DNA of 64,000 bases from JAHDDH01 sp963922775 (lineage in GTDB: Bacteria; Bacteroidota; Bacteroidia; Cytophagales; Amoebophilaceae). The notes beneath the pieces were generated by a model. It was given only the letters and a program-made list of their open reading frames with translations, did not search any database and was not told the DNA's origin. Positions 9,346 through 17,861 of this stretch are shown here, in pieces. The position numbers and the translations under genes were made by a program. Location: contig CAWUJG010000001.1 of assembly GCA_963922775.1 (NCBI GenBank), positions 114,435 to 178,434 on the forward strand, in the 5' to 3' direction. Positions within the stretch are counted from its first letter, which is position 1; each line of letters begins with the position of its first letter.

Positions 9346-10026
9346 ATGTATCTATCTCAAGTACCCAAATTTATTTTTAGAGATTTGGGCTCTATTAATT
9401 ATAAAAAAGCTTTTGACTTTCAAAAAAGGTTATTTAACAAAGTTATCTTAGAAAAAAAATATAGGGATCCTGAAAATTATATTTTGTTTTGTCATCATCC
9501 CCATGTGTATTCTTTAGGAAGTAGAGCAAATTTAAAGCATTTGCTTCTACCTTCTTATCAACTAAGAAAAAAAAAAATTATGTTATGTTATAGTAATAGA
9601 GGAGGAGATATTACGTATCATGGGCCTGGACAGCTGGTGGTTTATTTTATTGTTGATTTAGATCAATTTATGCAGGACATCCATCAATATATTAGGTTAT
9701 TAGAAAAAATTGTTATCAGAACATTGGCTCATTTTACTATATCATCTGACATAATTCCTGGCTTTACAGGCATATGGACTAAAAAGTTCGACCAATGGAA
9801 AAAGATTTGTGCTATAGGTATTAGAACAAGCAGGTGGGTAAGCATGCATGGATTGGCTTTAAATATTAATACAAACTTGAGGTATTTTGAAAATATTGTT
9901 CCTTGTGGTATTCAAAATAAAGGTGTAACATCTATGCAGCAGGTATTGCATAAGCCTATAGCTATATCATTGGTAAAAAAAATTATGGTACAAGAAATAT
10001 ACAAATTTTTTAAAAATTTTCGATAA
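9346..10026 (+). CDS. lipB: Octanoyl-[acyl-carrier-protein]:protein octanoyltransferase LipB
   Basis: A 226-residue enzyme that moves octanoate from ACP to lipoyl domains, the first step of lipoate synthesis. YSLGSRA, GGDITYHGPGQLVVY and PGFTGIWT are family motifs. The catalytic pair is Lys153 (KKICAIGIR) and Cys187 (VPCGIQNKGVTS). The frame is open upstream to 9247, but the ATG at 9346 gives the normal N-terminus (YLSQVPKFIFRDLG) and avoids overlap with the divergent AsmA-like gene. The pyruvate dehydrogenase subunit encoded 3.5 kb away belongs to a complex whose E2 needs lipoate, which fits. Confidence 0.95.
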   Translation: MYLSQVPKFIFRDLGSINYKKAFDFQKRLFNKVILEKKYRDPENYILFCHHPHVYSLGSRANLKHLLLPSYQLRKKKIMLCYSNRGGDITYHGPGQLVVYFIVDLDQFMQDIHQYIRLLEKIVIRTLAHFTISSDIIPGFTGIWTKKFDQWKKICAIGIRTSRWVSMHGLALNINTNLRYFENIVPCGIQNKGVTSMQQVLHKPIAISLVKKIMVQEIYKFFKNFR

Positions 10027-10050
10027 TTATTTTTTTACTGAAAAAATTTG

Positions 10051-10080
10051 TTGTATCTTTAAACAACTCTTGTTTATAAT
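10051..10080 (+). promoter_or_regulatory. Candidate promoter of the rpsL-rpsG-fusA-rpsJ operon
   Basis: TTGTAT (10051-10056), 18 bases, then TATAAT (10075-10080), immediately followed by ATTTG. This is a good sigma-70-like pair and also overlaps a near-match to the Bacteroidota TAnnTTTG element. It lies about 60 bases before the rpsL start. In sequence this AT-rich such matches can arise by chance. Confidence 0.35.
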
Positions 10081-10138
10081 ATTTGCAAACTAAAAAACAT
10101 TTATTTAAATTTACGCCTATTTCATTTATTTAGTAAAT

Positions 10139-10522
10139 ATGCCAACCATACAACAACTTATTCGTAAGGGGAGAAAAAAAAAGATATATAAATCAGATAC
10201 ACCAAGTCTAGAAAAATGTCCTCAAAAAAGAGGAGTATGTATAAAAGTATATACTACTACACCTAAAAAGCCTAACTCTGCTATGCGAAAACTTGCTCGA
10301 GTAAGGCTTGTAAATAATAAAGAAGTAAATGCCTATATTCCTGGAGAAGGTCATAGTCTTCAAGAACATTCTATAGTACTTATTAGAGGAGGTAAAGTAC
10401 GTGATTTGCCTGGCGTTCGGTATACTATTATAAGAGGTGCGCTTGATACTGCTGGAGTAGAAGGTAGAAAACAAAGTAGATCTGTATATGGAACAAAAAA
10501 AGAACAAAAAAAGAAAAAATAA
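10139..10522 (+). CDS. rpsL: 30S ribosomal protein S12
   Basis: A 127-residue ribosomal protein of the decoding centre. TTTPKKPNSAMRKLARVRL, PGEGHSLQEHS and RGGKVRDLPGVRYTIIRG are diagnostic. The lysines around the PKKPNS loop, where streptomycin resistance mutations occur, are wild type. It is the first gene of the str operon, followed by rpsG after 76 bases. The C-terminal tail is lysine-rich (KKEQKKKK). Confidence 0.98.
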   Translation: MPTIQQLIRKGRKKKIYKSDTPSLEKCPQKRGVCIKVYTTTPKKPNSAMRKLARVRLVNNKEVNAYIPGEGHSLQEHSIVLIRGGKVRDLPGVRYTIIRGALDTAGVEGRKQSRSVYGTKKEQKKKK

Positions 10523-10598
10523 TTTTCTTATGTGTAAATTATAGTTTTAAAATTGATATTCCATAACAGAGAAGTAAATAAAATATAAAATTATAACT

Positions 10599-11066
10599 AT
10601 GAGAAAAAAAAAAGCTAAACCAAGAGCTATTTTGCCTGATGAACAATATAAAGATATATTAGTAACTAAGTTTGTAAATAATTTAATGATTCAGGGCAAA
10701 AAAAGTATTGCCTTTAAATTATTTTACAAATCTTTAGCCTTGGTATCAGAAAAAACAACAGAAGAAGGCTATGATGTTTGGAAAAAAGCTTTAGAAAATA
10801 TCTATCCTAAAGTAGAAGTGAAAAGAAAAAGGGTAGGTGGATCTACATTACAAATTCCTATAGAAGTACGAGAAGAAAGAAAATTGACTTTAGGTATAAA
10901 ATGGCTTATAGAACAAGCGAGAGCAAGAAAAGAAAATGGTATGATAGAGAAGCTAGCCAAAGAAATTATAGAAGCATCTCAGGGTACAGGAGGAGCTGTA
11001 AAAAAAAAAGAAAATCTACACAAAATGGCTGAATCTAATAAAGCTTTTTCCCATATCAAATTCTAA
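10599..11066 (+). CDS. rpsG: 30S ribosomal protein S7
   Basis: A 155-residue primary binder of the 3' domain of 16S rRNA. MRKKKAKPR at the start, KFVNNLMIQGKKSIA, NIYPKVEVKRKRVGGSTLQIP and AFSHIKF at the end identify it. Length is normal. The following fusA starts 15 bases downstream, so the genes are in one operon. Confidence 0.98.
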   Translation: MRKKKAKPRAILPDEQYKDILVTKFVNNLMIQGKKSIAFKLFYKSLALVSEKTTEEGYDVWKKALENIYPKVEVKRKRVGGSTLQIPIEVREERKLTLGIKWLIEQARARKENGMIEKLAKEIIEASQGTGGAVKKKENLHKMAESNKAFSHIKF

Positions 11067-11080
11067 GGCATAAAAAAAAA

Positions 11081-13204
11081 ATGGCTAAAAATTTAAATTT
11101 ACTACGTAATATTGGCATCATGGCTCATATTGATGCTGGAAAAACAACTACTACAGAAAGAATACTATATTATACTGGTCTTACACATAAAATTGGAGAA
11201 GTTCATGAAGGAGAAGCTACTATGGATTGGATGGAACAAGAGCAAGAAAGAGGTATTACTATTACTTCTGCTGCTACTACAACTTCATGGAATTATCCTA
11301 CTGCACAAGGAAAAAAGATAGAAAATACACAAGAGTATAAAGTCAATATTATTGATACACCAGGGCATGTAGATTTTACAGTAGAAGTAGAAAGATCTTT
11401 GCGTGTACTGGATGGTGCCGTAGCACTTTTTTGCGCAGTATCTGGTGTAGAACCACAATCAGAAACTGTGTGGAGGCAGGCAGATAAATATAAAGTACCG
11501 CGTATTTGTTTTGTCAACAAAATGGACAGGTCAGGAGCAGATTTTTTTAATGTAGTAAAAGAAATTGAACAAAAGCTCAATGCAAAACCAGTGCCATTAC
11601 AAATACCTATTGGTAGTGAAGAAAAATTTAAGGGCGTAGTAGACTTAATTACTAATAAAGCTATCATTTGGAACGAAGAAGATAAAGGTATGACATACGA
11701 GGTAATTCCAATTCCTAAAGATCTCCAAGAAACAGTAAAAGAATGGAGGCAAAAATTAATAGAAGCTATTGCTGAGTATGATGATGATTTGCTAAACAAA
11801 TTTTTTGAAGATCCTAGTACTATTACAGAAAAAGAAATAATGACTGCTATTCGTAAAGCTGTTATTGATATTAATTTTTATCCTGTATTATGTGGTTCAT
11901 CATTCAAAAATAAAGGTGTACAAGCATTATTAGATGCTGTTTGTGCTTATTTTCCTTCTCCCTTAGATTTACCACCTGTAGAAGGAATACATCCTATAAG
12001 TGAAGAAAAAGAAACAAGAAAACCTGATATACAAGAGCCATTTACAGCCCTTGCTTTTAAAATTATTACAGACCCTTTTGTAGGAAGGCTTGCCTTTATT
12101 AGAGTATATTCAGGAAAGTTACCTTCAGGCTCATATATTTTTAATCCTAGAACAGGAAAAAAAGAAAGAATAGCACGTCTTATGCAAATGCATTCTAATA
12201 AACAAAATCCAATTCCATTGGTAGAAGCAGGTGATATTTGTGCTTGTGTAGGTTTTAAAGACATTAAAACAGGTGATACGCTTACAGAAGAAAAAAGTAG
12301 GATAGTTTTAGAATCTATGACATTTCCTGAACCAGTAATAGGCTATGCTATTGAACCTAAAAAACAAGCTGATGTAGATAAGCTTTCTGTAGCAATATCT
12401 AAACTAGTAGAAGAAGATCCTACCTTGCGCGTAGAATCGAATCAAGAAACTGGCCAAACCATTTTAAAAGGTATGGGAGAGTTACACTTAGAAATTATTA
12501 TTGATCGGTTAAAGCGAGAGTTTAAACTTGAAATTAATCAGGGTGCTCCTCAAGTTGCTTATAAAGAAGCACTTTGTGCTGTTGTAGAACATAAAGAAGT
12601 GTATAAAAAACAGACTGGTGGTAGGGGTAAGTTTGCAGATATTGTTTTTGAAATAGGGCCTAGGGAAGATAAAAAATCAGGACTTGAATTTATCAATAAA
12701 ATTGTGGGAGGAGTAATACCTAAAGAATTTATACCTGCCATACAAAAAGGATTTCAAAATGCTATGGTTAATGGTCCATTAGCAGGATATCCTGTAGATG
12801 GCATGAGGGTAAAACTTATGCATGGCTCTTATCATGATGTAGATTCTGATTCTCTTTCTTTTGAACTAGCTGCTAAAATAGGCTTTAAGCATGCTGCTAA
12901 AAAAGCGAATCCAATAATTCTAGAACCTATTATGTCATTAGAAGTAACTACACCTGAAGAATATACTGGTTCTGTTACAGGAGATATTAACAGAAGAAGA
13001 GGTATGATTAAAAGCATGGATATGAAAAAAGGAACACAAGTAGTAAAAGCAGATATTCCTCTTGCCGAAGTCTTTGGCTATGTTACTGATTTGCGTACAA
13101 TAACATCTGGTAGAGCATCTGCTACTCTTACTTTTGCTAATTACGAACCTGTACCTAAAAATATAGAAAAAACTATTATTGAAAACATATCATCTAACCA
13201 ATAA
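11081..13204 (+). CDS. fusA: Elongation factor G
   Basis: A 707-residue translational GTPase that drives translocation of tRNA and mRNA. G1 is AHIDAGKTTTTERIL (from residue 16), G2 region RGITITSAATT, G3 DTPGHVDFT and G4 NKMDR. Domains III-V follow with GMGELHLEIIIDRL and the C-terminal DLRTITSGRASATLTF. The length is standard. The gene sits between rpsG and rpsJ, with 13 bases between its stop and the rpsJ start. Confidence 0.98.
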   Translation: MAKNLNLLRNIGIMAHIDAGKTTTTERILYYTGLTHKIGEVHEGEATMDWMEQEQERGITITSAATTTSWNYPTAQGKKIENTQEYKVNIIDTPGHVDFTVEVERSLRVLDGAVALFCAVSGVEPQSETVWRQADKYKVPRICFVNKMDRSGADFFNVVKEIEQKLNAKPVPLQIPIGSEEKFKGVVDLITNKAIIWNEEDKGMTYEVIPIPKDLQETVKEWRQKLIEAIAEYDDDLLNKFFEDPSTITEKEIMTAIRKAVIDINFYPVLCGSSFKNKGVQALLDAVCAYFPSPLDLPPVEGIHPISEEKETRKPDIQEPFTALAFKIITDPFVGRLAFIRVYSGKLPSGSYIFNPRTGKKERIARLMQMHSNKQNPIPLVEAGDICACVGFKDIKTGDTLTEEKSRIVLESMTFPEPVIGYAIEPKKQADVDKLSVAISKLVEEDPTLRVESNQETGQTILKGMGELHLEIIIDRLKREFKLEINQGAPQVAYKEALCAVVEHKEVYKKQTGGRGKFADIVFEIGPREDKKSGLEFINKIVGGVIPKEFIPAIQKGFQNAMVNGPLAGYPVDGMRVKLMHGSYHDVDSDSLSFELAAKIGFKHAAKKANPIILEPIMSLEVTTPEEYTGSVTGDINRRRGMIKSMDMKKGTQVVKADIPLAEVFGYVTDLRTITSGRASATLTFANYEPVPKNIEKTIIENISSNQ

Positions 13205-13217
13205 AAGAATAAGTTTT

Positions 13218-13538
13218 ATGAAACAAAAAATACGTATTGCATTAAAATCTTTTGATCACTATCTTATAGAAAATTCTGTAGCAAAAATTATTAATGCCTT
13301 AAAAAGTACAGGATCTATTGTAAAAGGTCCTATACCTATACCTACAAAAAAAGAAGTGTATACTGTGCTTCGATCTCCTTTTGTAAATAAAAAATCTAGA
13401 GAACAGTTTCAATCTTGTACCTATAAACGTGTTATTGATATTCATCCTAGTACTGCATCTTCTAGTAATGCTAAAGCAGTAGATGAATTAATGAAACTGG
13501 AGCTGCCTAGTGGTGTAGATGTAGAAATTAAAGTATAA
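13218..13538 (+). CDS. rpsJ: 30S ribosomal protein S10
   Basis: A 106-residue protein that also acts with NusB in antitermination. KIRIALKSFDHYLIENS, GPIPIPTKKEVYTVLRSP and REQFQSCTYKRVIDI are diagnostic. The frame is open upstream into fusA, but the ATG at 13218 gives the normal N-terminus MKQKIRIALKS. In most Bacteroidota rpsJ is followed by rplC and the rest of the S10 operon. Here pdhB follows after 31 bases, so the usual gene order is broken. Confidence 0.97.
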   Translation: MKQKIRIALKSFDHYLIENSVAKIINALKSTGSIVKGPIPIPTKKEVYTVLRSPFVNKKSREQFQSCTYKRVIDIHPSTASSSNAKAVDELMKLELPSGVDVEIKV

Positions 13539-13569
13539 GGTAAAATAAAATTTTTCTGACTACATATCT

Positions 13570-14550
13570 ATGACAAAAATATACTTTAGAAAAGCACTAC
13601 AAGAAGCTATGAGTGAGGAGATGCGTAGAGATAAAAATATATTTTTAATGGGAGAAGAAGTAGCTCAATATAATGGTGCTTATAAAGTAAGTCAAGGTAT
13701 GCTAGATGAATTTGGTAAGGAGCGTATTATAGACACACCTATATCAGAACTAGGATTTGCTGGCTTGGGTGTAGGTGCAGCAATGAATGGTCTAAGGCCT
13801 ATTATAGAATTTATGACTTTCAATTTTTCTTTAGTAGCTATAGATCAGGTGATTAATTCAGCAGCAAAAATGATGTCTATGTCAGGAGGCCAATTTCCTA
13901 TACCTATTGTATTTAGAGGTCCTACTGGTAATGCAGGTATGCTTGGTGCACAACATTCTCAAAATTTTGAAAATTGGTATGCCAATTGTCCTGGGCTTAA
14001 AGTAGTAGTACCTTCTAATCCATACGATGCTAAAGGATTACTTAAATCAGCTATACGTGATAATGATCCGGTAGTATTTATGGAGTCAGAATTGATGTAT
14101 AATGACCAACAGGAAATTCCTGAACAAGAATATACCTTATCTTTAGGTAAAGCCCATATAGTTTTACCAGGAAAAGATGTTACATTAGTATCTTTTGGTA
14201 AGATGATGAAAGTAGCACAAGAAGCTGTTCAGATAATGGATAAAGAGAAAAATATTGCTGTAGAATTGATTGATATGCGTACCATTCGTCCTTTAGATAT
14301 TGATTGTGTAATACAATCTGTAAAAAAAACGAACCGTTTGGTAATAGTAGAAGAAGCTTGGCCTATAGGCTCTATAGCATCGGAAATTGCCTATCAAGTA
14401 CAGAAGCATGCTTTTGATTATTTGGATGCTCCTATACAAAAGATTAATAGTAAAGATGTTCCTTTGCCCTATGCTCCTACATTAATTGAAGCTATTTTAC
14501 CTAATGTATCTCAAACAGTAAAAGCAATAGGTGATGTACTATACTTATAG
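13570..14550 (+). CDS. pdhB: Pyruvate dehydrogenase E1 component, beta subunit
   Basis: A 326-residue thiamin-diphosphate enzyme subunit that, with the alpha subunit, decarboxylates pyruvate and passes the acetyl group to lipoyl-E2. The N-terminal MGEEVAQYNGAYKVSQGM, the conserved DTPISELGFAGLGVGAAM, FRGPTGNAGMLGAQHSQ and C-terminal EEAWPIGSIASEIAYQ are typical of PdhB. The alpha subunit, E2 and E3 are not in the window. LipB, which modifies E2, is encoded at 9.3 kb. It follows rpsJ by 31 bases and may be cotranscribed with it. Confidence 0.93.
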   Translation: MTKIYFRKALQEAMSEEMRRDKNIFLMGEEVAQYNGAYKVSQGMLDEFGKERIIDTPISELGFAGLGVGAAMNGLRPIIEFMTFNFSLVAIDQVINSAAKMMSMSGGQFPIPIVFRGPTGNAGMLGAQHSQNFENWYANCPGLKVVVPSNPYDAKGLLKSAIRDNDPVVFMESELMYNDQQEIPEQEYTLSLGKAHIVLPGKDVTLVSFGKMMKVAQEAVQIMDKEKNIAVELIDMRTIRPLDIDCVIQSVKKTNRLVIVEEAWPIGSIASEIAYQVQKHAFDYLDAPIQKINSKDVPLPYAPTLIEAILPNVSQTVKAIGDVLYL

Positions 14551-14663
14551 CTAAAAATTAAGGAAAAGAAGTGAATCCATTGTTATCTTTACTCTAAATT
14601 TTATAAAAAAAGGTATTATTTCATATATTTTGTATTCTTAATCTCTTTGGATATAATTAAAAA

Positions 14664-15803
14664 TTATATTACTCCAATATAGTTAGCAAGTCCTTGTACA
14701 CGTATTTTAGTATTTAATGGATAGTTTTCTTGGCCTAACACAATAACAGTCAGCTGATCTAATTTTAGCAATTCTACTGCTGTAGGCATTGATTTAGTAA
14801 TTTTAGGATGGTCTGTATATTTAAATTCAAATCCCAATCTTCTTCCATTTATAATCAGAAAAAGATCAATTTCTGCTTCACTATGAATTCCCCAATAATA
14901 TGCTTGATCTATAGGTATTTTATGAAATCTAAGGATCTCTTCTAAGGCAAAACCTTCCCATGAAGTACCTAGCTTAGGATGATTCATCAAATCTTGCATT
15001 GTTTGAATGCCTAATAATGTATGAAAGATACCTGTGTCACGAAAATACACTTTAGGTGTTTTTACTTGTCTTTTACTGATATTTTCAGACCATGGTGTAA
15101 GCTCTCTTACCATAAATGTTCCAGATAAAATATCCAGATAGCGCCTACTCGTTGTATGTGCAATGCCTAAGGAATAGCCAATTTCTGATGCATTAAAGAT
15201 ACCTCCATGATAATGGGTTAGCATCATATAAAAACGACGGAGTGTTCTAGGAGGAATTTTTATGCCTAGGTTAGGAATGTCTCTTTCTAAAAAAGTAGTA
15301 ATATAAGCCTGTCTCCAGACAAAGCTTTTGGCATTGCTTGTAGCTAAAAATGATTTAGGAAACCCTCCACGAATCCACAAATGTTTAAAATTTGTACTTT
15401 CAGTATATGAAAAAGGAGTAAGCTCAAGATACTGAATACGTCCTGCTAGTGTTTCAGAAGATTGTTGTATAAGATCTCTTGAAGCACTGCCTAGAATTAA
15501 AAATTTTTTATTGTTTTGTTTGTCAACAATTACCCTTAGTATAGGAAAAAGATCTGGAAATCGTTGTATTTCATCGATAATAATGGTTCCTTCAAGCTCT
15601 TCTAAAGCAAGTATGGGCGATGATAGCCTTGCTAAATGACGTGGATCTTCTAAGTCAAAATAAGTGAAGGTATATTTTTTTTAAAGTGTTGTTTATACAG
15701 CCTGGCAAGTGTTGTTTTGCCACATTGAAGCGGTCCTAATAAGTCAACTATAGGATGTATTTCAAAAGCTTGCTGAATTTGGTGGATAAAATTTTTTTTT
15801 CAT
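14664..15803 (-). pseudogene. AAA-family ATPase with DUF4143 domain, frameshifted at two poly-A runs
   Basis: Reading both frames on the reverse strand gives a complete AAA_14/DUF4143 protein of about 380 residues. It has Walker A GPLQCGKTTLA, Walker B GTIIIDEIQRFPDLFP, sensor-like LILGSASRDL, then LWIRGGFPKSFLA, and a C-terminal nuclease-like region with EAEIDLFLIINGRRLGFEFK. The frame breaks twice: an A9 run directly after the ATG at 15803 puts the start out of frame, and an A8 run at 15682-15675 separates Walker A from Walker B. The second part is open from about 15674 to 14664. Family function is uncertain; members are often linked to toxin-antitoxin-like or mobile loci. It may be a pseudogene, be rescued by slippage on the A runs, or reflect homopolymer sequencing error. 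Confidence 0.8.
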
Positions 15804-16051
15804 AAAAAATTTTAAAATATTGTATATCTATTTTATAAAAATTGAGTGTTATATACTCAATTTTCAGGATATCATACATAAAATTTTATGAAATATGTGC
15901 ATATGATGTTCAATTTTCATAGAAAATAAAAATAAAAAGTGAGTTATAATGTTTAAAAAATTATATACCAAGGCTATTTTTTGTATAAATCCTTTTTTTC
16001 TAAAGGGATATCCTAATTACATTACAATTTTTCTATAGACAATTTGATGTT

Positions 16052-16714
16052 TTAAATTTTGCATAGATCAAATTGGTTACCTTGATATGCATCATTCCAA
16101 AAATGCCATTCTAAAATACTGCTTGTGTAAAATGCCTGTAACATTTTTTGTTTTGTTTGTGCTGTTTCATAGGCAGCATATGTGTTATAAATGTCAATCA
16201 TTGTTTGTACACTTTGATGAAATGCTTCACCTGCATAGGTTTGTATCCATTTTTCAAAAGGATTGGGCATGCTTGCATTTTTCAAAATAGATTTTCCTAC
16301 TTGTGCATATATCCAAAAACAGGGTAATACAGCGGCAATGCCTATGGCAATAGGATCTAGCAAACAGGTACGCAACAGATAGTTTGTATACGTTAGTGTA
16401 GCTTGGGCTGTGTTATTTGTAGTGATAAAATCAGGTTGTTCTCGAAAGTATTGGTGTACAATAGCTTCTTCTGCTATTAAAGCCTCTTGAGCAAATTGTA
16501 GCAAATTTTTTTGTTGTGATGTGATTTCACTTTTAGCAGATAGTATAGCAAGTGCTTTAGAAAAATCTTTGAGATAGTGTGTATCTTGTTCTATATAATA
16601 ATAGAAAGTTTTTTTTTCTAATGTTCCTTTTGTTAATTTTTGATTAAAAGGATGTTGAAGAATGTTTTGATATATATTTTCGATATGTTGCCAACTTTGT
16701 TGAGAAAAAGACAT
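16052..16714 (-). CDS. tenA: Aminopyrimidine aminohydrolase / thiaminase II (TenA)
   Basis: A 220-residue all-helical enzyme that releases hydroxymethylpyrimidine from degraded thiamin for salvage. Cys132 in LPCFWIYAQVG and Glu202 in LEWHFWNDAY correspond to the catalytic Cys135 and Glu205 of the Bacillus enzyme. HPFNQKLTKGTLEKKTFYYYIEQDTHYL is the usual N-terminal block. The frame is open 18 codons further upstream, but MSFSQQSWQHI at 16714 gives the normal start. No other thiamin genes and no TPP riboswitch were seen nearby. It is flanked by a disrupted ATPase gene and by prmC. Confidence 0.93.
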   Translation of the reverse strand: MSFSQQSWQHIENIYQNILQHPFNQKLTKGTLEKKTFYYYIEQDTHYLKDFSKALAILSAKSEITSQQKNLLQFAQEALIAEEAIVHQYFREQPDFITTNNTAQATLTYTNYLLRTCLLDPIAIGIAAVLPCFWIYAQVGKSILKNASMPNPFEKWIQTYAGEAFHQSVQTMIDIYNTYAAYETAQTKQKMLQAFYTSSILEWHFWNDAYQGNQFDLCKI

Positions 16715-16935
16715 ATATAGTTTTTTTGGAAGTTCAAAATTAATTTGAAGTAAAAATAGATTGAACAAAAAGATTATACCTTTTGATATATGTATATTTG
16801 TTATGTCAATATCATAAAAGTATGATTGTTTTGCTCAAAACAATCTCTAAAGACCAAGAAAAATAGTGATAATAAATATGAATGAAATATTTTTCTGTGT
16901 TTGATTAAAAATTCTACTTATTTTGATTGAAATTG

Positions 16936-17805
16936 TTATTGAATTTTTCCAGAGATCCATCTATTTTTTTGGTGTATATCTTGATGTATTTCTATATCTA
17001 AAAAATCTTCTTTTTTCAATAATTGTAGCATATCTTTATCTAATATTTCATTTATTTCTAAATAAATTTTGCCTTCTGTATGCAATATTTTTTTGGCAAT
17101 GTTGAGGATAGACTTGTAAAAGGCTAGTGGGTCATTTTTTTTTGCAAAAAGCGCAATATGTGGTTCATAATTTAATACTTTAGGATCCATATATTTTTTT
17201 TGGCTTTCTAATATATAGGGAGGGTTACTAACTATGATGTGGAATTTTTTTTTTGTATTGTATGTAAATATATCTTTGTGTATCCACTTTATAGCGGGTG
17301 TGTTAGTTAGTGAATTTTCATTTTTTTTAGCTGTTTTTAGTGCTTTTTTACAAATATCCAGTCCAACTACATCTGCATAGTGAAAATATTCTTTTAATAC
17401 AATGGCTATACATCCACAGCCTGTACAGAGGTCTAGTATTTTAATGTCATCACCTGTTTGGTCTCTATGTTGTTGTTTAATAAATTGTACTAACTCTTCT
17501 GTTTCCGGTCTTGGAATCAAAACATTTTTATCTACATAAAAATTGTAGTCGCCAAAATGACATTCTCCTAAAATATACTGTATAGGTTCATTTTTTTTTA
17601 ATTTTTCTATTGTTATGTCAATTTGGTCTAAGGTTTCATCAGCTATAAATATATAATCATTAATCACTAATTTTATTCTATCTATATTAGCTATGCTATC
17701 TAGTATAATTTTTATAGTAGCTTCTCTTTCTTGTTCATCTATTATAATAGACTGAATTTTTTCTTCTAATTTTTGAAAAAGTTCTTGGGGTGTTGTTTTA
17801 GTCAT
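16936..17805 (-). CDS. prmC: Release factor glutamine methyltransferase PrmC (HemK)
   Basis: A 289-residue enzyme that N5-methylates the Gln of the GGQ motif in peptide release factors. The SAM site is ILDLCTGCGCIAI, preceded by VLIPRPETEELV. The substrate-Gln motif NPPY starts at residue 194 (VSNPPYILESQ), followed by EPHIALFAKKNDPLAFYK. All are standard. It lies 56 bases downstream of lepA on the same strand and is probably in the same transcript. Confidence 0.96.
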   Translation of the reverse strand: MTKTTPQELFQKLEEKIQSIIIDEQEREATIKIILDSIANIDRIKLVINDYIFIADETLDQIDITIEKLKKNEPIQYILGECHFGDYNFYVDKNVLIPRPETEELVQFIKQQHRDQTGDDIKILDLCTGCGCIAIVLKEYFHYADVVGLDICKKALKTAKKNENSLTNTPAIKWIHKDIFTYNTKKKFHIIVSNPPYILESQKKYMDPKVLNYEPHIALFAKKNDPLAFYKSILNIAKKILHTEGKIYLEINEILDKDMLQLLKKEDFLDIEIHQDIHQKNRWISGKIQ

Positions 17806-17861
17806 TTAAAAATAAAAATTAGGGATTGTTAGAACCTTGCAAAAATAAGATTTATGATTTA

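Noticed and set aside
11293..11799. 168-codon open frame antisense to fusA
   Set aside because: It is a shadow of the conserved EF-G coding sequence, with no motif and no start context of its own.
16715..16935. TPP riboswitch upstream of tenA
   Set aside because: None of the conserved TPP box sequences (such as CTGAGA) was found in the region.
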